A stretch of 64,000 bases of DNA, taken from contig NZ_CP029145.1 in the NCBI RefSeq assembly GCF_003149515.1, forward strand, positions 1,674,001 to 1,738,000. The letters run 5' to 3'. Numbering within the stretch: position 1 is the stretch's first letter; the number at the start of each line of letters is the position of its first letter. This DNA comes from Hymenobacter nivis (lineage in GTDB: Bacteria; Bacteroidota; Bacteroidia; Cytophagales; Hymenobacteraceae). Below the pieces are notes generated by a model. The model saw only the letters and a list, made by a program, of their open reading frames with translations, did no database searches and was not told the origin of the DNA. A program made the translations under genes and the position numbers. Shown here piece after piece: positions 17,102 through 27,084 of the stretch.

Positions 17102-17158
17102 AGGCCAGAAAAGGGGGTAAAGGAAAAAGTAATAGGGCCCCGGCGGGGCGGGACGAAA

Positions 17159-17773
17159 TCAGGACGTGGCCCAGGCCTTGTCGCCTTTTTTGTAGGGCAC
17201 GTTGCCGTCGTAGCGCCCGGGGATGGGCAGGTAGCGCAGGGCCTTGGTGGCGCCTACTTCGGAGGTGAAGTAGCCGAGCAAAGTCAGCTGCTTCATCATG
17301 CGGAAATAGTGGCTGGGGGCTCCCTTTTCGGGTTGGGCGGCGGCGTACTCCTTTTGCTCTTTGTCCAGGGCGGTCAGCAGGGCGGTGCGCTCGGCGGCGT
17401 CGCAGGCCAGGAAGCTCTTGCTGTACTGTTTATTGCACGCCTCGCTGAGCTTCACGATGCCATCCGTGAAAATCTTCTGGTCGGCGGGGGTGTAGCAGTC
17501 GCGCACCATCACGTTCATGAAGCGCCCAATGCGGGCCGCTTTGGCCCCCGGCGAGGCGGCAGTAGTAGGCAAAATGGTGTCGCCTACCTCGTCGAGCAGG
17601 CGAATCTGGTCCACGTCCAGGTCGGGCATTCTGGCCAGGGGGGCCCCGGCGCCGGCGCCGGCCTCCGCGGCCGGCTTGCCGGGCGAGGAGCAGCTGCTCA
17701 GAAACATATCGGCGCCGATAACGGTGCCGCCCATCAACAGGGCTACGCGGGCAATGGCATTTCTGCGGTCCAT
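17159..17773 (-). CDS. gluconate 2-dehydrogenase subunit 3 family protein
   Basis: A 204-residue protein with an Arg-Arg leader (MDRRNAIARVALLMGGTVIG) and a possible lipobox Leu-Ser-Ser-Cys near residue 28. The mature domain contains QIRLLDEVGDTILPTTAASPGAKA (split here as QIRLLDEVGDTILP, then TTAASPGAKA) near 57-80 and VRDCYTPADQKIF near 90, as in PF13618. Subunit 3 proteins help export and assemble a partner GMC flavoprotein through the Tat pathway. The GMC gene ends 25 bases upstream, so the two form a dehydrogenase pair. Confidence 0.9.
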   Translation of the reverse strand: MDRRNAIARVALLMGGTVIGADMFLSSCSSPGKPAAEAGAGAGAPLARMPDLDVDQIRLLDEVGDTILPTTAASPGAKAARIGRFMNVMVRDCYTPADQKIFTDGIVKLSEACNKQYSKSFLACDAAERTALLTALDKEQKEYAAAQPEKGAPSHYFRMMKQLTLLGYFTSEVGATKALRYLPIPGRYDGNVPYKKGDKAWATS

Positions 17774-17798
17774 AAAACGGAGCTGAAGTGGTCGGTTC

Positions 17799-19475
17799 CT
17801 AGATGTTTTGTTTTTTGAGTTCGCTCACGGCGTGGTCCACGGCCCGGGCTGTGAGGGCCATGTAGGTCAGCGAGGGGTTTTGGCAGGCCGCCGAGGTCAT
17901 GGCCGAGCCGTCGGTCACGTACACGTTGGGCGCGTCCCATACTTGGTTGTACTGGTTAAGCACCGACGTTTTGGGGTCGCGGCCCATGCGGGCGGTGCCC
18001 ATCTCGTGGATGCCGCCGCCTAGCACATAGCCGTTATCATAGGTTTTCACATTTTTCAGGCCCGCTTTTTCCAGCATTTCCTGGGCGTCGGCCATCATGT
18101 CGACGCGCATCTTCTTCTCGTTTTCGCGGGTGTAGGCGTCGATGGCCAGCACCGGCAGGCCCCACTTGTCCTTCTTGGTTTTGTCAAGGTAGGCGCGGTT
18201 GTCGTGGTAGGGCAGGGTTTCGCCGAATCCCGTCATGCCCATCGTCCACTTGCCGGGCTCGGTGAGGGCGTCCTTGAACTCGCCGCCGATGCTCATCTCC
18301 GGAATTTCGCGGCTCCAGCCCTCACGGCCGGCGCTGCCCTGGTAGCCAAACCCGCGGATGTAATCGCGCTTGTCGCCGAACAGGTTGCGGTAGCGGGGCA
18401 CGTAAATGCCGTTGGCGCGCCGCCCGTACACGTACTTGTCCTCGTAGCCATCGGCGTCGCCATGGGCCCCCGCCCGGAAGTGGTGGTCCATCAGGTTGTG
18501 GCCCAGCTCGCCGCTGCTGCTGCCCAGGCCCTCAGGCCACACGTCGGTGGCCGAGTTCATCAGCACCCAGGCCGAATTCAGGGTCGAGGCGTTCAGGAAC
18601 ACGACTTTAGCAAAGTACTCGTAGGTCTGGTTGGTTTCGGCATCGAGCACCTCCACACCCTTGGCGCGCTTGGTATCCTTGTCGTAGAGGATTTTGGTGA
18701 CGATGGAAAACGGGCGCAACGTAAGGTTGCCGGTGGCCACGGCCGCGGGCAGCGTGGCCGACTGCGTGCTGAAGTAAGCCCCAAACGGGCAGCCCAGCCA
18801 GCACTTGTTGCGGTACTGGCAGTTGGTGCGGTTGTGGTGCGGGCGCGTGATGTTGGCCGTGCGGCCGATGATCATGCGCCGGTGCTCGTAATTCTTTTTG
18901 ATGCGGGCCGCCACGTCCTTCTCCACGATGTTCATCTCCATGGGCGGCATGAAGTCGCCGTCGGGCAGCTGCGGCAGCCCGTCGCGGTTGCCGCTGATGC
19001 CGGCAAACTTCTCCACATAGGAGTACCAGGGTGCCAGGTCTTTGTAGCGAATGGGCCAGTCCACAGCAACGCCATCGTTTGCATTGGCCGCAAAGTCAAA
19101 ATCGCTTAGGCGGTACGATTGCCGGCCCCACATCAGCGAGCGGCCGCCCACGTGGTAGCCCCGGAACCAATCGAAGGGCTTCACCTCCACGTAGGGGCTG
19201 TCCTGCTCGTTGACCCAGTAGTTTAGGTTGGCTTCGTTCAGGGTGTAGTCGCGGCCCAGCACCGGGTACTCGGCAATCATCTTCTGGGTTTTGCCGCCGC
19301 GGTGCGGAAATTCCCAGGGGGCCTTGTTGGCATTGACGTAGTCCTTAATGTGCTCGATGTTTTCACCACGCTCGAGCATAATGGTTTTCAACCCTTTTTC
19401 GGTCAATTCCTTAGCTGCCCAGCCGCCCGAAATTCCCGATCCGATGACGATGGCATCATACGTATTTTTTTCCAT
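17799..19475 (-). CDS. GMC family oxidoreductase (sugar/glycoside 3-dehydrogenase type)
   Basis: A 558-residue flavoprotein. The ATG at 19475 directly precedes the FAD motif YDAIVIGSGISGGWAAKEL (residues 6-24), so the longer frame to 19529 is not used. GGRSLMWGRQSYR is near 113, a cysteine group NCQYRNKCWLGCPFGA near 235 (Cys-x5-Cys-x3-Cys), and the C-terminal GGGIHEMGTARMG (catalytic His) and CQNPSLTYMALTAR (Asn) close the active site. It has no signal peptide of its own, which fits co-export with the subunit-3 partner. Family members oxidise a sugar hydroxyl, often C3, and pass electrons to cytochrome c. It is the first gene of the minus-strand operon. Confidence 0.92.
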   Translation of the reverse strand: MEKNTYDAIVIGSGISGGWAAKELTEKGLKTIMLERGENIEHIKDYVNANKAPWEFPHRGGKTQKMIAEYPVLGRDYTLNEANLNYWVNEQDSPYVEVKPFDWFRGYHVGGRSLMWGRQSYRLSDFDFAANANDGVAVDWPIRYKDLAPWYSYVEKFAGISGNRDGLPQLPDGDFMPPMEMNIVEKDVAARIKKNYEHRRMIIGRTANITRPHHNRTNCQYRNKCWLGCPFGAYFSTQSATLPAAVATGNLTLRPFSIVTKILYDKDTKRAKGVEVLDAETNQTYEYFAKVVFLNASTLNSAWVLMNSATDVWPEGLGSSSGELGHNLMDHHFRAGAHGDADGYEDKYVYGRRANGIYVPRYRNLFGDKRDYIRGFGYQGSAGREGWSREIPEMSIGGEFKDALTEPGKWTMGMTGFGETLPYHDNRAYLDKTKKDKWGLPVLAIDAYTRENEKKMRVDMMADAQEMLEKAGLKNVKTYDNGYVLGGGIHEMGTARMGRDPKTSVLNQYNQVWDAPNVYVTDGSAMTSAACQNPSLTYMALTARAVDHAVSELKKQNI

Positions 19476-20026
19476 GAAGCTGCTGCTGAATAATGGGTGG
19501 GTTGATGTTGCAGAGACTGCTAAAATCAATGGATATTCAGAATAATGAGATTCTTCTGCTGCCTAATCAAGCAGTTAACACTGCTCAGCTATCCATCGCA
19601 AACCATTGCACGAGTTTAGAACTGGTAATGTAACGAGTATTTCTAACTTCTACCGGCAGCAACGGTACCAAAGCAGTTTTTTATGGTACGTTATGCCGTC
19701 TACGCGAGCCGATCTTGGATTGGTAGGAGCCCACTAAACTGATGGGATTATGACCTAGTGCTCCAGCAGCATAATTTCAAGTAATAAACTGTACAAGCAA
19801 GTGCTTGATTAACCTAGGTTTTAGAGAAATATAACACCTCGAAATTAAGCTGTCGAGTACTAGTTGGTTTGAGCCTTACGCCGCCGCCACGTCTGGGTTT
19901 GCCCCAGGCCATGGGGCGCTCCTTGCCCAGGAGCCCAGCCGTCCCACAGCCCGCGCAACGAACCTTGTCGGCTAAACCTGCCGTGTGACTGGGCATTTCC
20001 TTCCCCCTCCCGATTCTACCTTCTTC
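19476..20026. other. gene-free stretch upstream of the GMC operon
   Basis: This 551-bp stretch is less GC-rich than its neighbours and holds no convincing reading frame. It should contain the promoters of the minus-strand sugar-oxidation operon and of the plus-strand MBL pseudogene. I could not find a convincing Bacteroidota TTTG / TAnnTTTG promoter pair or an operator-like palindrome in it. Confidence 0.5.
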
Positions 20027-20945
20027 ATGGATACTGTAGCCGCCGGCGTCACCCAGTTGCGCATCCAGCGCTTTGTAAACGTGTACTTTGTGGACGCCGG
20101 CACGCCCGGCGACTGGGTACTGGTGGATACTGGCCTGCCCGGCAGTGAAAGAGCTATTCGCGCCGCCGCCGCCGCCGAACTGTATGGGCCCGGAGTGGGG
20201 CCCCAGGCCATCGTGCTTACCCACGGCCACCTCGACCACCTGGGCGCGGCCCTGGAACTTACTACCGGCTGGCACGTGCCAGTGCTGGTGCACTCCCTGG
20301 AGCGGCCCTACGTGACAGCCCAGGCACTGCATCCGCCGCGCGACCCCACCGTGGGCGGCTCGTTGGCGTTTATGAGCCGGTTTTTCCCGACGCAGCTGCC
20401 CGACCTGCGCGACGTGGTGCAGGAGCTACCGCTGGATACCGACGCCGTGCCCTTTTTGATGGGTTGGCGTTGGCTACACGTGCCGGGCCACGCCCCGGAC
20501 CAAATTTCGCTCTTCCGTGATGCCGAACGCACGCTTTTGGGGGGCGACGCCTTCGCCACTACCGACCACGATTCGGTGCCAGCGGTGCTGCTAGAATAGC
20601 CCAAAATCAGCCGCGCCGGCACACCTTTTAATTACGACTGGGCAGCGGCTGAGCGCTCAGTGCAGGCGCTGGCAGCGCTGAGCCCGGCCGCTATTGGCTG
20701 TGGCCACGGGCCGGTTATCCAGGGGCCCCAGGCAGCGGCCGGGCTGGCCCAGCTGGCGGCCCACTACCCGGTGCCGGCCCACGGCCGCTACATCCACGAG
20801 GCCGCCCGCACCAACGCCAGCGGCGTGGAGCACCTGCCCCCCGCCTGTACCCGACCAGCTGCCCCGCCAGGCCGCCGCGCTGGCCGCAGGCGTACTGCCG
20901 GGCGCGGCAGCCTGGCTGCTGCTACGCCGCCGCCAGGGTAACTTA
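20027..20945 (+). pseudogene. MBL-fold metallo-hydrolase, broken by a stop and a frameshift
   Basis: The ATG at 20027 opens a beta-lactamase-fold hydrolase with metal motif THGHLDHLG near residue 65 and GGDAFATTDHDS near 178. The frame stops at TAG (20597-20599), but the same frame continues past it with family sequence (PKISRAGTPFNYDW, IGCGHGPVI, YIHEAARTNASGVEHLPP). A slip at the C6 run 20837-20842 then moves the tail (PVPDQLPRQAAALAAGVLPG) to another frame. One nonsense and one frameshift are therefore needed to explain the locus. The first 190 residues retain the HxHxDH site, but the second metal-binding half is lost. Confidence 0.8.
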
Positions 20946-20969
20946 CGGGCCGGTGCGCCCGGTGCTGTA

Positions 20970-21023
20970 GAACGGAGTGGCACTCCGTTTCCGGGCGGAC
21001 GTAAAACGGAGTGCCACCCCGTT
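20970..21023. repeat. inverted repeat, CGGAGTGGCACTCCG type
   Basis: Arms 20970-20990 and 21003-21023 are complementary over 21 bp with one mismatch. Each arm itself contains a smaller palindrome (GGAGTGGCACTCC and GGAGTGCCACCCC). It lies just after the tail of the broken MBL gene. It looks like a dispersed REP-type unit, although no second copy is in this window. Confidence 0.6.
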
Positions 21024-21153
21024 CTGCCATCCTTTCGTACTAACTGCATACTGCTTTGGAAGCTGCGCTGGGCGCCGCCGTAGCACAGCCCCCGGGCGGC
21101 CCGCCCCGTACTTTGCCGGCGTAAATAGCTACCCGCCACCGCGCATTTTTTGC

Positions 21154-21741
21154 ATGACACCGAAAGAAACTAACCCGCGCATTCGCGCCAGCTGGGCCAA
21201 TCCCTGCCAAGCAAACCGGGCCTGGTTAGAGTACCTAGTTTGCAAAAGCAAGCCGTGGGGGCCCCGCGGGTGGGGCGTGGCCCTGCTGCTGGGGGCCCTG
21301 CTATGGCCCGGTATCGGGCAAGCCCAACCCACGCGCCCGGCCAAAACAGGGCCCCGGGCGGCCCTCTACGCCACCTATCGCTACGTGGCCTATACCGTGT
21401 ACGACCACACTGACGGCGACCCGCCCACCCGCGTGGCCGGCGTGGCCGGCACGCTCACCCTGTTTCCAACCGGGGCCTACGACAAGCGCCTGCGCATCAC
21501 GGGGCCCAACGGAGCCCGCGAGTTCGTGCAACACGGCCAATGCACGGTGCGCGGCGACAGCATCCGCTTCGCCTTCACCGACGCCCAGGGCTTCGACGTG
21601 CAGCGCGGCACCTACCGCCTCGACGCCCGCACGCGCCGCCTCACCATCACCATTGCCGGCTACCCGCCCGGCAACCGGGGCGTGTACGAGCTGGTGGCTG
21701 ACGCTGCCCCAGGGCCCCGGCCCGCCCCGAAGCGACACTAG
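21154..21741 (+). CDS. hypothetical exported protein
   Basis: A 195-residue protein read from the ATG at 21154. A long polar leader (about 40 residues) precedes one hydrophobic segment GVALLLGALLWPGIGQA near residue 42, which may be a late signal peptide or anchor; an internal start closer to it is possible. The mature part (YRYVAYTVYDHTDGD, GTLTLFPTGAYDKRLRI, HGQCTVRGDSIRFAFTD, TYRLDARTRRLTITIAGY) is a run of beta strands resembling a small lipocalin-like barrel. No catalytic motif is seen. The upstream open frame to 20977 includes the inverted repeat and is not used. Confidence 0.6.
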   Translation: MTPKETNPRIRASWANPCQANRAWLEYLVCKSKPWGPRGWGVALLLGALLWPGIGQAQPTRPAKTGPRAALYATYRYVAYTVYDHTDGDPPTRVAGVAGTLTLFPTGAYDKRLRITGPNGAREFVQHGQCTVRGDSIRFAFTDAQGFDVQRGTYRLDARTRRLTITIAGYPPGNRGVYELVADAAPGPRPAPKRH

Positions 21742-21900
21742 CGGCCGGGGGCCCCGGGCGGTTCTGAAGCGGCGGTAGTAGCCCGGGCCTCCGGTTGCCG
21801 GCCCGCTCCCGGGCGGCGTAACTTGCGCCCCCGTTCGGGGCCCCACTCCCACCCCGGGCCCGGACGATTAAATGATACTTGTTAACTGTTAATTGAAAAA

Positions 21901-22635
21901 ATGGGACGCGCATTTGAATTTCGGAAAGGCCGCAAAATGAAGCGCTGGGACCGGATGTCGAAAGACTTCACCCGCATCGGCAAGGAAATCGTGATGGCCG
22001 TGAAAGAGGGCGGCCCCAACCCTGACGGCAATGCCCGCCTGCGCACCGCCATCCAGAACGGCAAGGGCGTGAACATGCCCAAGGACCGCGTGGAAGCCGC
22101 CATCAAGCGCGCCAGCAGCCGCGAAGAAAAAGACTACCAAGAAGTTGTGTACGAAGGCTACGGCCCCCACGGCATCGCCATTGTGGTGGAAACCGCCACC
22201 GACAACCCCACCCGCACCGTGAGCAACGTGCGCCTCTACTTTAACCGCAACAGCGGGGCCCTAGGCACGGCGGGCAGCTCCGACTACACCTTCACCCGCA
22301 AGGGCGTGTTCAAGCTGGCCGCCGCCGGGCTTGACCGCGACGAACTGGAACTGGACCTGATTGACGTGGGCGCCGAGGACGTATACGAAACCCAAGAAGA
22401 GGACGAGCACGGCGCCGAGCACGCCTACATGGTGGTCGAAACCGCCTTCACCGACTTCGGCCAGATGCAGAAAGCCCTCGAAGCCAGGGGCCTGAACGTG
22501 GTGAGTGCTACCCTCCAGCGCGTGCCCAACACCACCGTGGCCCTGAACGACGAGCAAGCCGAGGAAGTCGAAAAGCTCATCGAAAAGTTTGAGGAAGACG
22601 AGGACGTGCAGGCCGTATACCACACAATGGGCTAA
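21901..22635 (+). CDS. YebC/PmpR family protein (TACO1-like)
   Basis: A 244-residue protein of normal length. It starts MGRAFEFRKGRKMKRWDRMS, the Bacteroidota variant of the YebC N-terminus, followed by FTRIGKEI, GGPNPDGNARLRTAI (about 38), YEGYGPHGIAIVVE (about 84), TATDNPTRT, GTAGSSDYTFTRKGVF (about 122) and the acidic third domain with EDVYETQEEDEHG. Family members were annotated as transcription regulators; more recent work links them to helping ribosomes through difficult peptide stretches. Start and frame are unambiguous. It is alone in its transcription unit. Confidence 0.95.
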   Translation: MGRAFEFRKGRKMKRWDRMSKDFTRIGKEIVMAVKEGGPNPDGNARLRTAIQNGKGVNMPKDRVEAAIKRASSREEKDYQEVVYEGYGPHGIAIVVETATDNPTRTVSNVRLYFNRNSGALGTAGSSDYTFTRKGVFKLAAAGLDRDELELDLIDVGAEDVYETQEEDEHGAEHAYMVVETAFTDFGQMQKALEARGLNVVSATLQRVPNTTVALNDEQAEEVEKLIEKFEEDEDVQAVYHTMG

Positions 22636-22719
22636 ACCGGCCCGCGCACGGCGACCGGCAATTGGTACCGGCCTGAGCTACCCGATGACCCATGTGTTTC
22701 CACCGTTTCTTTCGTCGCC

Positions 22720-23079
22720 ATGGCACTTACCAAGCTCATTCCGAACATCTCCTACGCCGATTTGGCGGTTGACCAAGCGTTGTTTGAGCAGGGCCTTGGC
22801 TTTGCATTACGCTATGAAGAACTGGGCGGCGCGCAGCCTTTCTGCATCTTAGGCAAAGACGCGGTGGAGCTTCACTTGGTGCAAAACGCCGCCCTCGACC
22901 GATCCCAGCTTCGCCTCGAAACCGATGACATCCACGCGCTTTTCACCGAAGTGCAGCGCGCCGCGCCGGACCTGTTGCACCCCAACGGCAACCACGTAAC
23001 GCAGAAGCCGTGGGGCCTGCTGGAATTTGCGCTGCTTGATGCCTCGCAAGTGTACGTTATTGTTCAGCAACCGACGTAA
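22720..23079 (+). CDS. VOC family protein (glyoxalase/bleomycin-resistance fold)
   Basis: A 119-residue protein, the usual length for a single VOC domain dimerising into one active site. The paired beta-alpha-beta3 modules begin at LIPNISYADLAVDQALFEQ and at LRLETDDIHALFTEV. Candidate metal ligands are the His in ELHLVQN (about residue 48) and the Glu in GLLEFALLDAS (about 103). Its 3' end overlaps the convergent DUF2062 gene by 23 bases. Bleomycin-like binding is one option; the true ligand is unknown. Confidence 0.82.
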   Translation: MALTKLIPNISYADLAVDQALFEQGLGFALRYEELGGAQPFCILGKDAVELHLVQNAALDRSQLRLETDDIHALFTEVQRAAPDLLHPNGNHVTQKPWGLLEFALLDASQVYVIVQQPT

Positions 23080-23620
23080 CCGTTAGTGCCTCGGCGGCTT
23101 CTTGCTTGCGCACCACGCGCCGAAATACCGGCCGGAGCCCGAAGTACAGCAGCGCTACTACCGGCACTGCCGCCACCGCCCAAATGAGCAGGCCCCCTAG
23201 CTCGGCCCGCCACAGCAGGCGCAGCAGGGCCAGCGGCTCGTGGCGCACCTGGTACTGCAACTGACTGAGGGTGAATCGGGACAGCGCGTTGCCCTGCCCC
23301 AGCAGCTCGCCGCCATAGCGCAACAGGGGCAGCAGCAACAGCAGCTGCACCGGCGTGAGCAGGTGGCACACGAGCTGCAAGGCGGCCACGTTCAGGCGCA
23401 GGCGCAGGGCCACGCCGGTGGCAATGAGGGTGGTGAGGCCAAACGTGGGGGCCACGCCCAGGGCCGCGCCCAGACCCACCGTGAGGGCCAGTTGGCCCGG
23501 CGAGAGGCCCGCTTTCAGCAGGTTCAGCAGCGGGTCAAGCAGCACCCGGCGCAGCCAGCCGGGCCGGGCCGCGGGGCCCTCCGGTGGGGGCGGGGCAGGC
23601 GAGGAAAAAACAACGGTCAT
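23057..23620 (-). CDS. DUF2062 inner-membrane protein
   Basis: A 187-residue protein read from the ATG at 23620 (an in-frame TTG lies 6 bases further out). After a Pro-rich N-terminus comes the DUF2062 core: GLSPGQLALTVGLGAALG near 38, FGLTTLIATGVALRLRLN near 58, CHLLTPVQLLLLLPLLRYG near 82, and a last membrane segment LLIWAVAAVPVVALLYFGL near 145. It has three to four membrane helices. In many genomes the domain is found alone or fused to glycosyltransferases, and the biochemical role is unknown. Its 3' end overlaps the VOC gene tail to tail. Confidence 0.85.
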   Translation of the reverse strand: MTVVFSSPAPPPPEGPAARPGWLRRVLLDPLLNLLKAGLSPGQLALTVGLGAALGVAPTFGLTTLIATGVALRLRLNVAALQLVCHLLTPVQLLLLLPLLRYGGELLGQGNALSRFTLSQLQYQVRHEPLALLRLLWRAELGGLLIWAVAAVPVVALLYFGLRPVFRRVVRKQEAAEALTVTSVAEQ

Positions 23621-23727
23621 ATCCAAAGCTAAACTTTAGCGAAACCAAGGCGGGCCGGCGGCGCTTATCTTCGCCGACGCCCCGCGTACCCTTACGGGCG
23701 GGGCCGTTTTTTCGCCGCCCGGGCCCC

Positions 23728-24672
23728 ATGCCACAAACTTTTTTGCCCGTCCACCAGCCGGGCCCCTGGTACCGCGAGCTACCGCTGCTGCTGCGCCACG
23801 CCGCCCGCGAGCTGGCCGCCAACGACCCCCTGCGCCTGGGAGCCGCCACGGCGTTCTTTACCTCGTTTGCCCTGCCGCCCATCCTCATCATCCTCATCCA
23901 GCTGCTGCGGGCCCTCTACCCCACGTCGCTGGTGCGCGCCATGCTGCTGGGCAAGCTCAGCAACGTGCTGGGGCAGGCCGCCACCGGCCTCATCGAGCAG
24001 ATTCTCAGCAACGTAGTCGATCCGCGCCGCACCCGACTCGTGACGTGGGCGGGCTTTGCCTTCCTGGTATTCGTCGCCACTACGCTCTTCACCATCATCC
24101 AACACTCGCTGAACCAGCTGTGGCAAATCCGGCCGCGGCGCCGTAGCGGGCCGCTGGCCGTGGCCCTGCGCGAGCGGCTGCGCTCGGGCGGCGTGCTGCT
24201 GGCCACGGGGGCCCTAGCGGTGCTGGCCTTCAGCACCGACGCGGCGCTGGGCCTGTTCGCCGACAGCATCCGCGACTTCGATACTACGCTGGCCTACTAC
24301 GTGGTGCGGGCCCTGAACTCGCTGGCCGCCTTCGGCATTCTGGCCGTGTGGTTCGGCCTCACCTTCCGCACCCTCAGCCTGGCCAAAGTGCCCTGGCGAG
24401 CCGTACGCAATGGGGCCTTGCTCACGGCCGTGCTCATCACCTTGGGCGAAATTGTGCTCGGTAAGCTGCTCGTTAGCCGGGACCTGGGGCCCGTGTACGG
24501 CCCGGCGGCAGGGCTGGTGCTGGTGCTGCTGTTCGTGTTTTATTGCGCGATGATTTTTTACTTCGGCGCGGCCTTCACCAAGGTCTACGCCGTGCGCCTG
24601 GGCCTGCCCATCCAGCCCAAAAAATCGGCCGTGCGCTACCGGCTAGTCAACATCGACGAGGACGACCGGTAG
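23728..24672 (+). CDS. YihY/BrkB family inner-membrane protein
   Basis: A 314-residue protein; the ATG at 23728 was chosen over the longer frame, which overlaps the promoter of DUF2062. Six hydrophobic segments are present, starting with AATAFFTSFALPPILIILIQ near 42. The family motif is seen in NVLGQAATGLIEQILSN, FTIIQHSLNQLWQIRPR (about 120), ALLTAVLITLGEIVLGKLL and YGPAAGLVLVLLFVFYCAM with the final FGAAFTKVYAVRLG. YihY proteins were once called RNase BN but are now regarded as membrane proteins of unclear function. The gene is divergent from DUF2062. Confidence 0.9.
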   Translation: MPQTFLPVHQPGPWYRELPLLLRHAARELAANDPLRLGAATAFFTSFALPPILIILIQLLRALYPTSLVRAMLLGKLSNVLGQAATGLIEQILSNVVDPRRTRLVTWAGFAFLVFVATTLFTIIQHSLNQLWQIRPRRRSGPLAVALRERLRSGGVLLATGALAVLAFSTDAALGLFADSIRDFDTTLAYYVVRALNSLAAFGILAVWFGLTFRTLSLAKVPWRAVRNGALLTAVLITLGEIVLGKLLVSRDLGPVYGPAAGLVLVLLFVFYCAMIFYFGAAFTKVYAVRLGLPIQPKKSAVRYRLVNIDEDDR

Positions 24673-24710
24673 GTTTTTGCCACTGGAGCTGTTCAGAAGG
24701 TTGTCAGCAT

Positions 24711-24742
24711 GGGGTAGAGACGCAAGGATGCGTCTCTACCCC
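24711..24742. repeat. short hairpin repeat at the pseudogene edge
   Basis: A 14-bp perfect stem (GGGGTAGAGACGCA, 24711-24724) pairs with 24729-24742 around a 4-base loop. Just before it is GCTGTTCAGAAGGTTGTCAGCATG, which resembles the outer part of the hairpins at 15774 and 63488 (split reading GCTGTT-CAG-AAG). The truncated phytase-like reading frame starts directly after it. Confidence 0.6.
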
Positions 24743-24754
24743 GTTTCAAAAGCC

Positions 24755-25421
24755 AAAAATTCGCTACGACCCCGCCACCGCCGGCCTGTACTGGACCAGC
24801 GAGGGCGACCCGGCTCGGCGCCTCGACCCGTTTGTGCGCGAGATGAACACCACCGGGGCCTTCCACCGCACGCTGCCCGCGCTGCCGCAGTTCCACTTCA
24901 CTGGCGCGCCCGACCGGGGGCCCCTGGGCAACGCTACTTACGAGAGCCTGGCCCGCACCCCCGGCGGCCCGGCCGGCGCGCCCTACTCCCCCCGCCTTAG
25001 CCAGCTCGACGCCCGCTCCGGGGCTCTGCTCTACCAGTATGCCTGTGTGCTGGACCCCGTTATTCAGCCGGGCCGCATCAACCGGATGTCAGAAACTCGT
25101 GGCCGTGAACGACCACGAGTTCTAACTATCGAGTGCTTTTACGCGTCCGTGGGGGGCGTGCAAACCCGGATTTACGCCGTGGACACCCGCGCGGCCACCG
25201 ACATGCGCGCCCGCCTTGCCCTGGCCGGGGGCCCCTACCGGCCGGTGCGCAAGCGCCTCGTGGCCGACCTAGGGGCCCTGGCCTCGCGCCTCGATAACCT
25301 CGAAGGGCTGGCCTTTGGCCCCCCGCTGCCCAACGGCCACCGCACGCTAGTCGTCGTGGCCGACAACAACTTCAGCGCCAACGAAGCTAATCAGTTCCTG
25401 GCCTTTGAGGTGTTGCCGTAG
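24755..25421 (+). pseudogene. esterase-like activity of phytase family protein, truncated and frameshifted
   Basis: The sequence KIRYDPATAGLYWTSEGD, VREMNTTGAFHRTLP, YESLARTPGG, QYACVLDPVIQPGRIN and a C-terminal NLEGLAFGPPLPNGHRTLVVV with DNNFSANEANQFLAFEV follows the phytase-like domain (PF13449). The first part of the protein, including signal peptide and start, is absent; coding similarity begins directly after a hairpin repeat at 24711-24742. Around 25085-25125 the expected VNDHEF is in a second frame, and the reading returns to the first frame at LTIECFYASVGG, so two opposite frameshifts are present. The open frame from 24543 that runs through this region is therefore not a real gene. 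Confidence 0.72.
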
Positions 25422-25442
25422 CCCCGGCCGTACCTTTGCGCG

Positions 25443-26894
<1,452 letters not shown>

Positions 26895-26928
26895 GCGGCT
26901 GCTTAGATTAGCAAGACGCTTCCTTTAT

Positions 26929-27020
26929 CGGTCATGCTGAACGTAGTGAAGCATCTCTCCCGCAGCAGTAATCAATGGTTAGTCAGCGGGAGAGATGCTT
27001 CACTACGTTCAGCATGACCG
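26929..27020. repeat. 35-bp perfect hairpin, GTCATGCTGAAC type
   Basis: Arms 26929-26963 and 26986-27020 are exact complements over 35 bp with a 22-base loop. The core GGTCATGCTGAACGTAGTG continues into AAGCATCTCTCCCGC. It lies between two co-directional genes, 34 bases after the helicase stop codon, and may also act as a terminator or processing site. Confidence 0.8.
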
Positions 27021-27084
27021 TTCTTTTACTCCCATACTTGCGCCAGGGCCCTGACAACAATCAACCCTTATTAGAAGACGCCGC

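Noticed and set aside
15995..17818. 607-codon plus-strand frame opposite the MFS and subunit-3 genes.
   Set aside because: It spans two well-supported genes and their spacer; composition (His, Gln, Gly rich) and lack of domains mark it as a shadow.
20597..20599. Repeated in-frame TAG codons (here, in IS982-type and in IS4-type genes) as a hint of amber recoding.
   Set aside because: Intact genes such as the M28 peptidase and ABC transporter use TAG as their normal stop, and the affected genes also carry frameshifts, so decay explains them.
26929..27020. Repeated hairpins considered as a CRISPR array or tRNA-like genes.
   Set aside because: Copies are single, scattered over 50 kb, without regular spacers or cloverleaf features.
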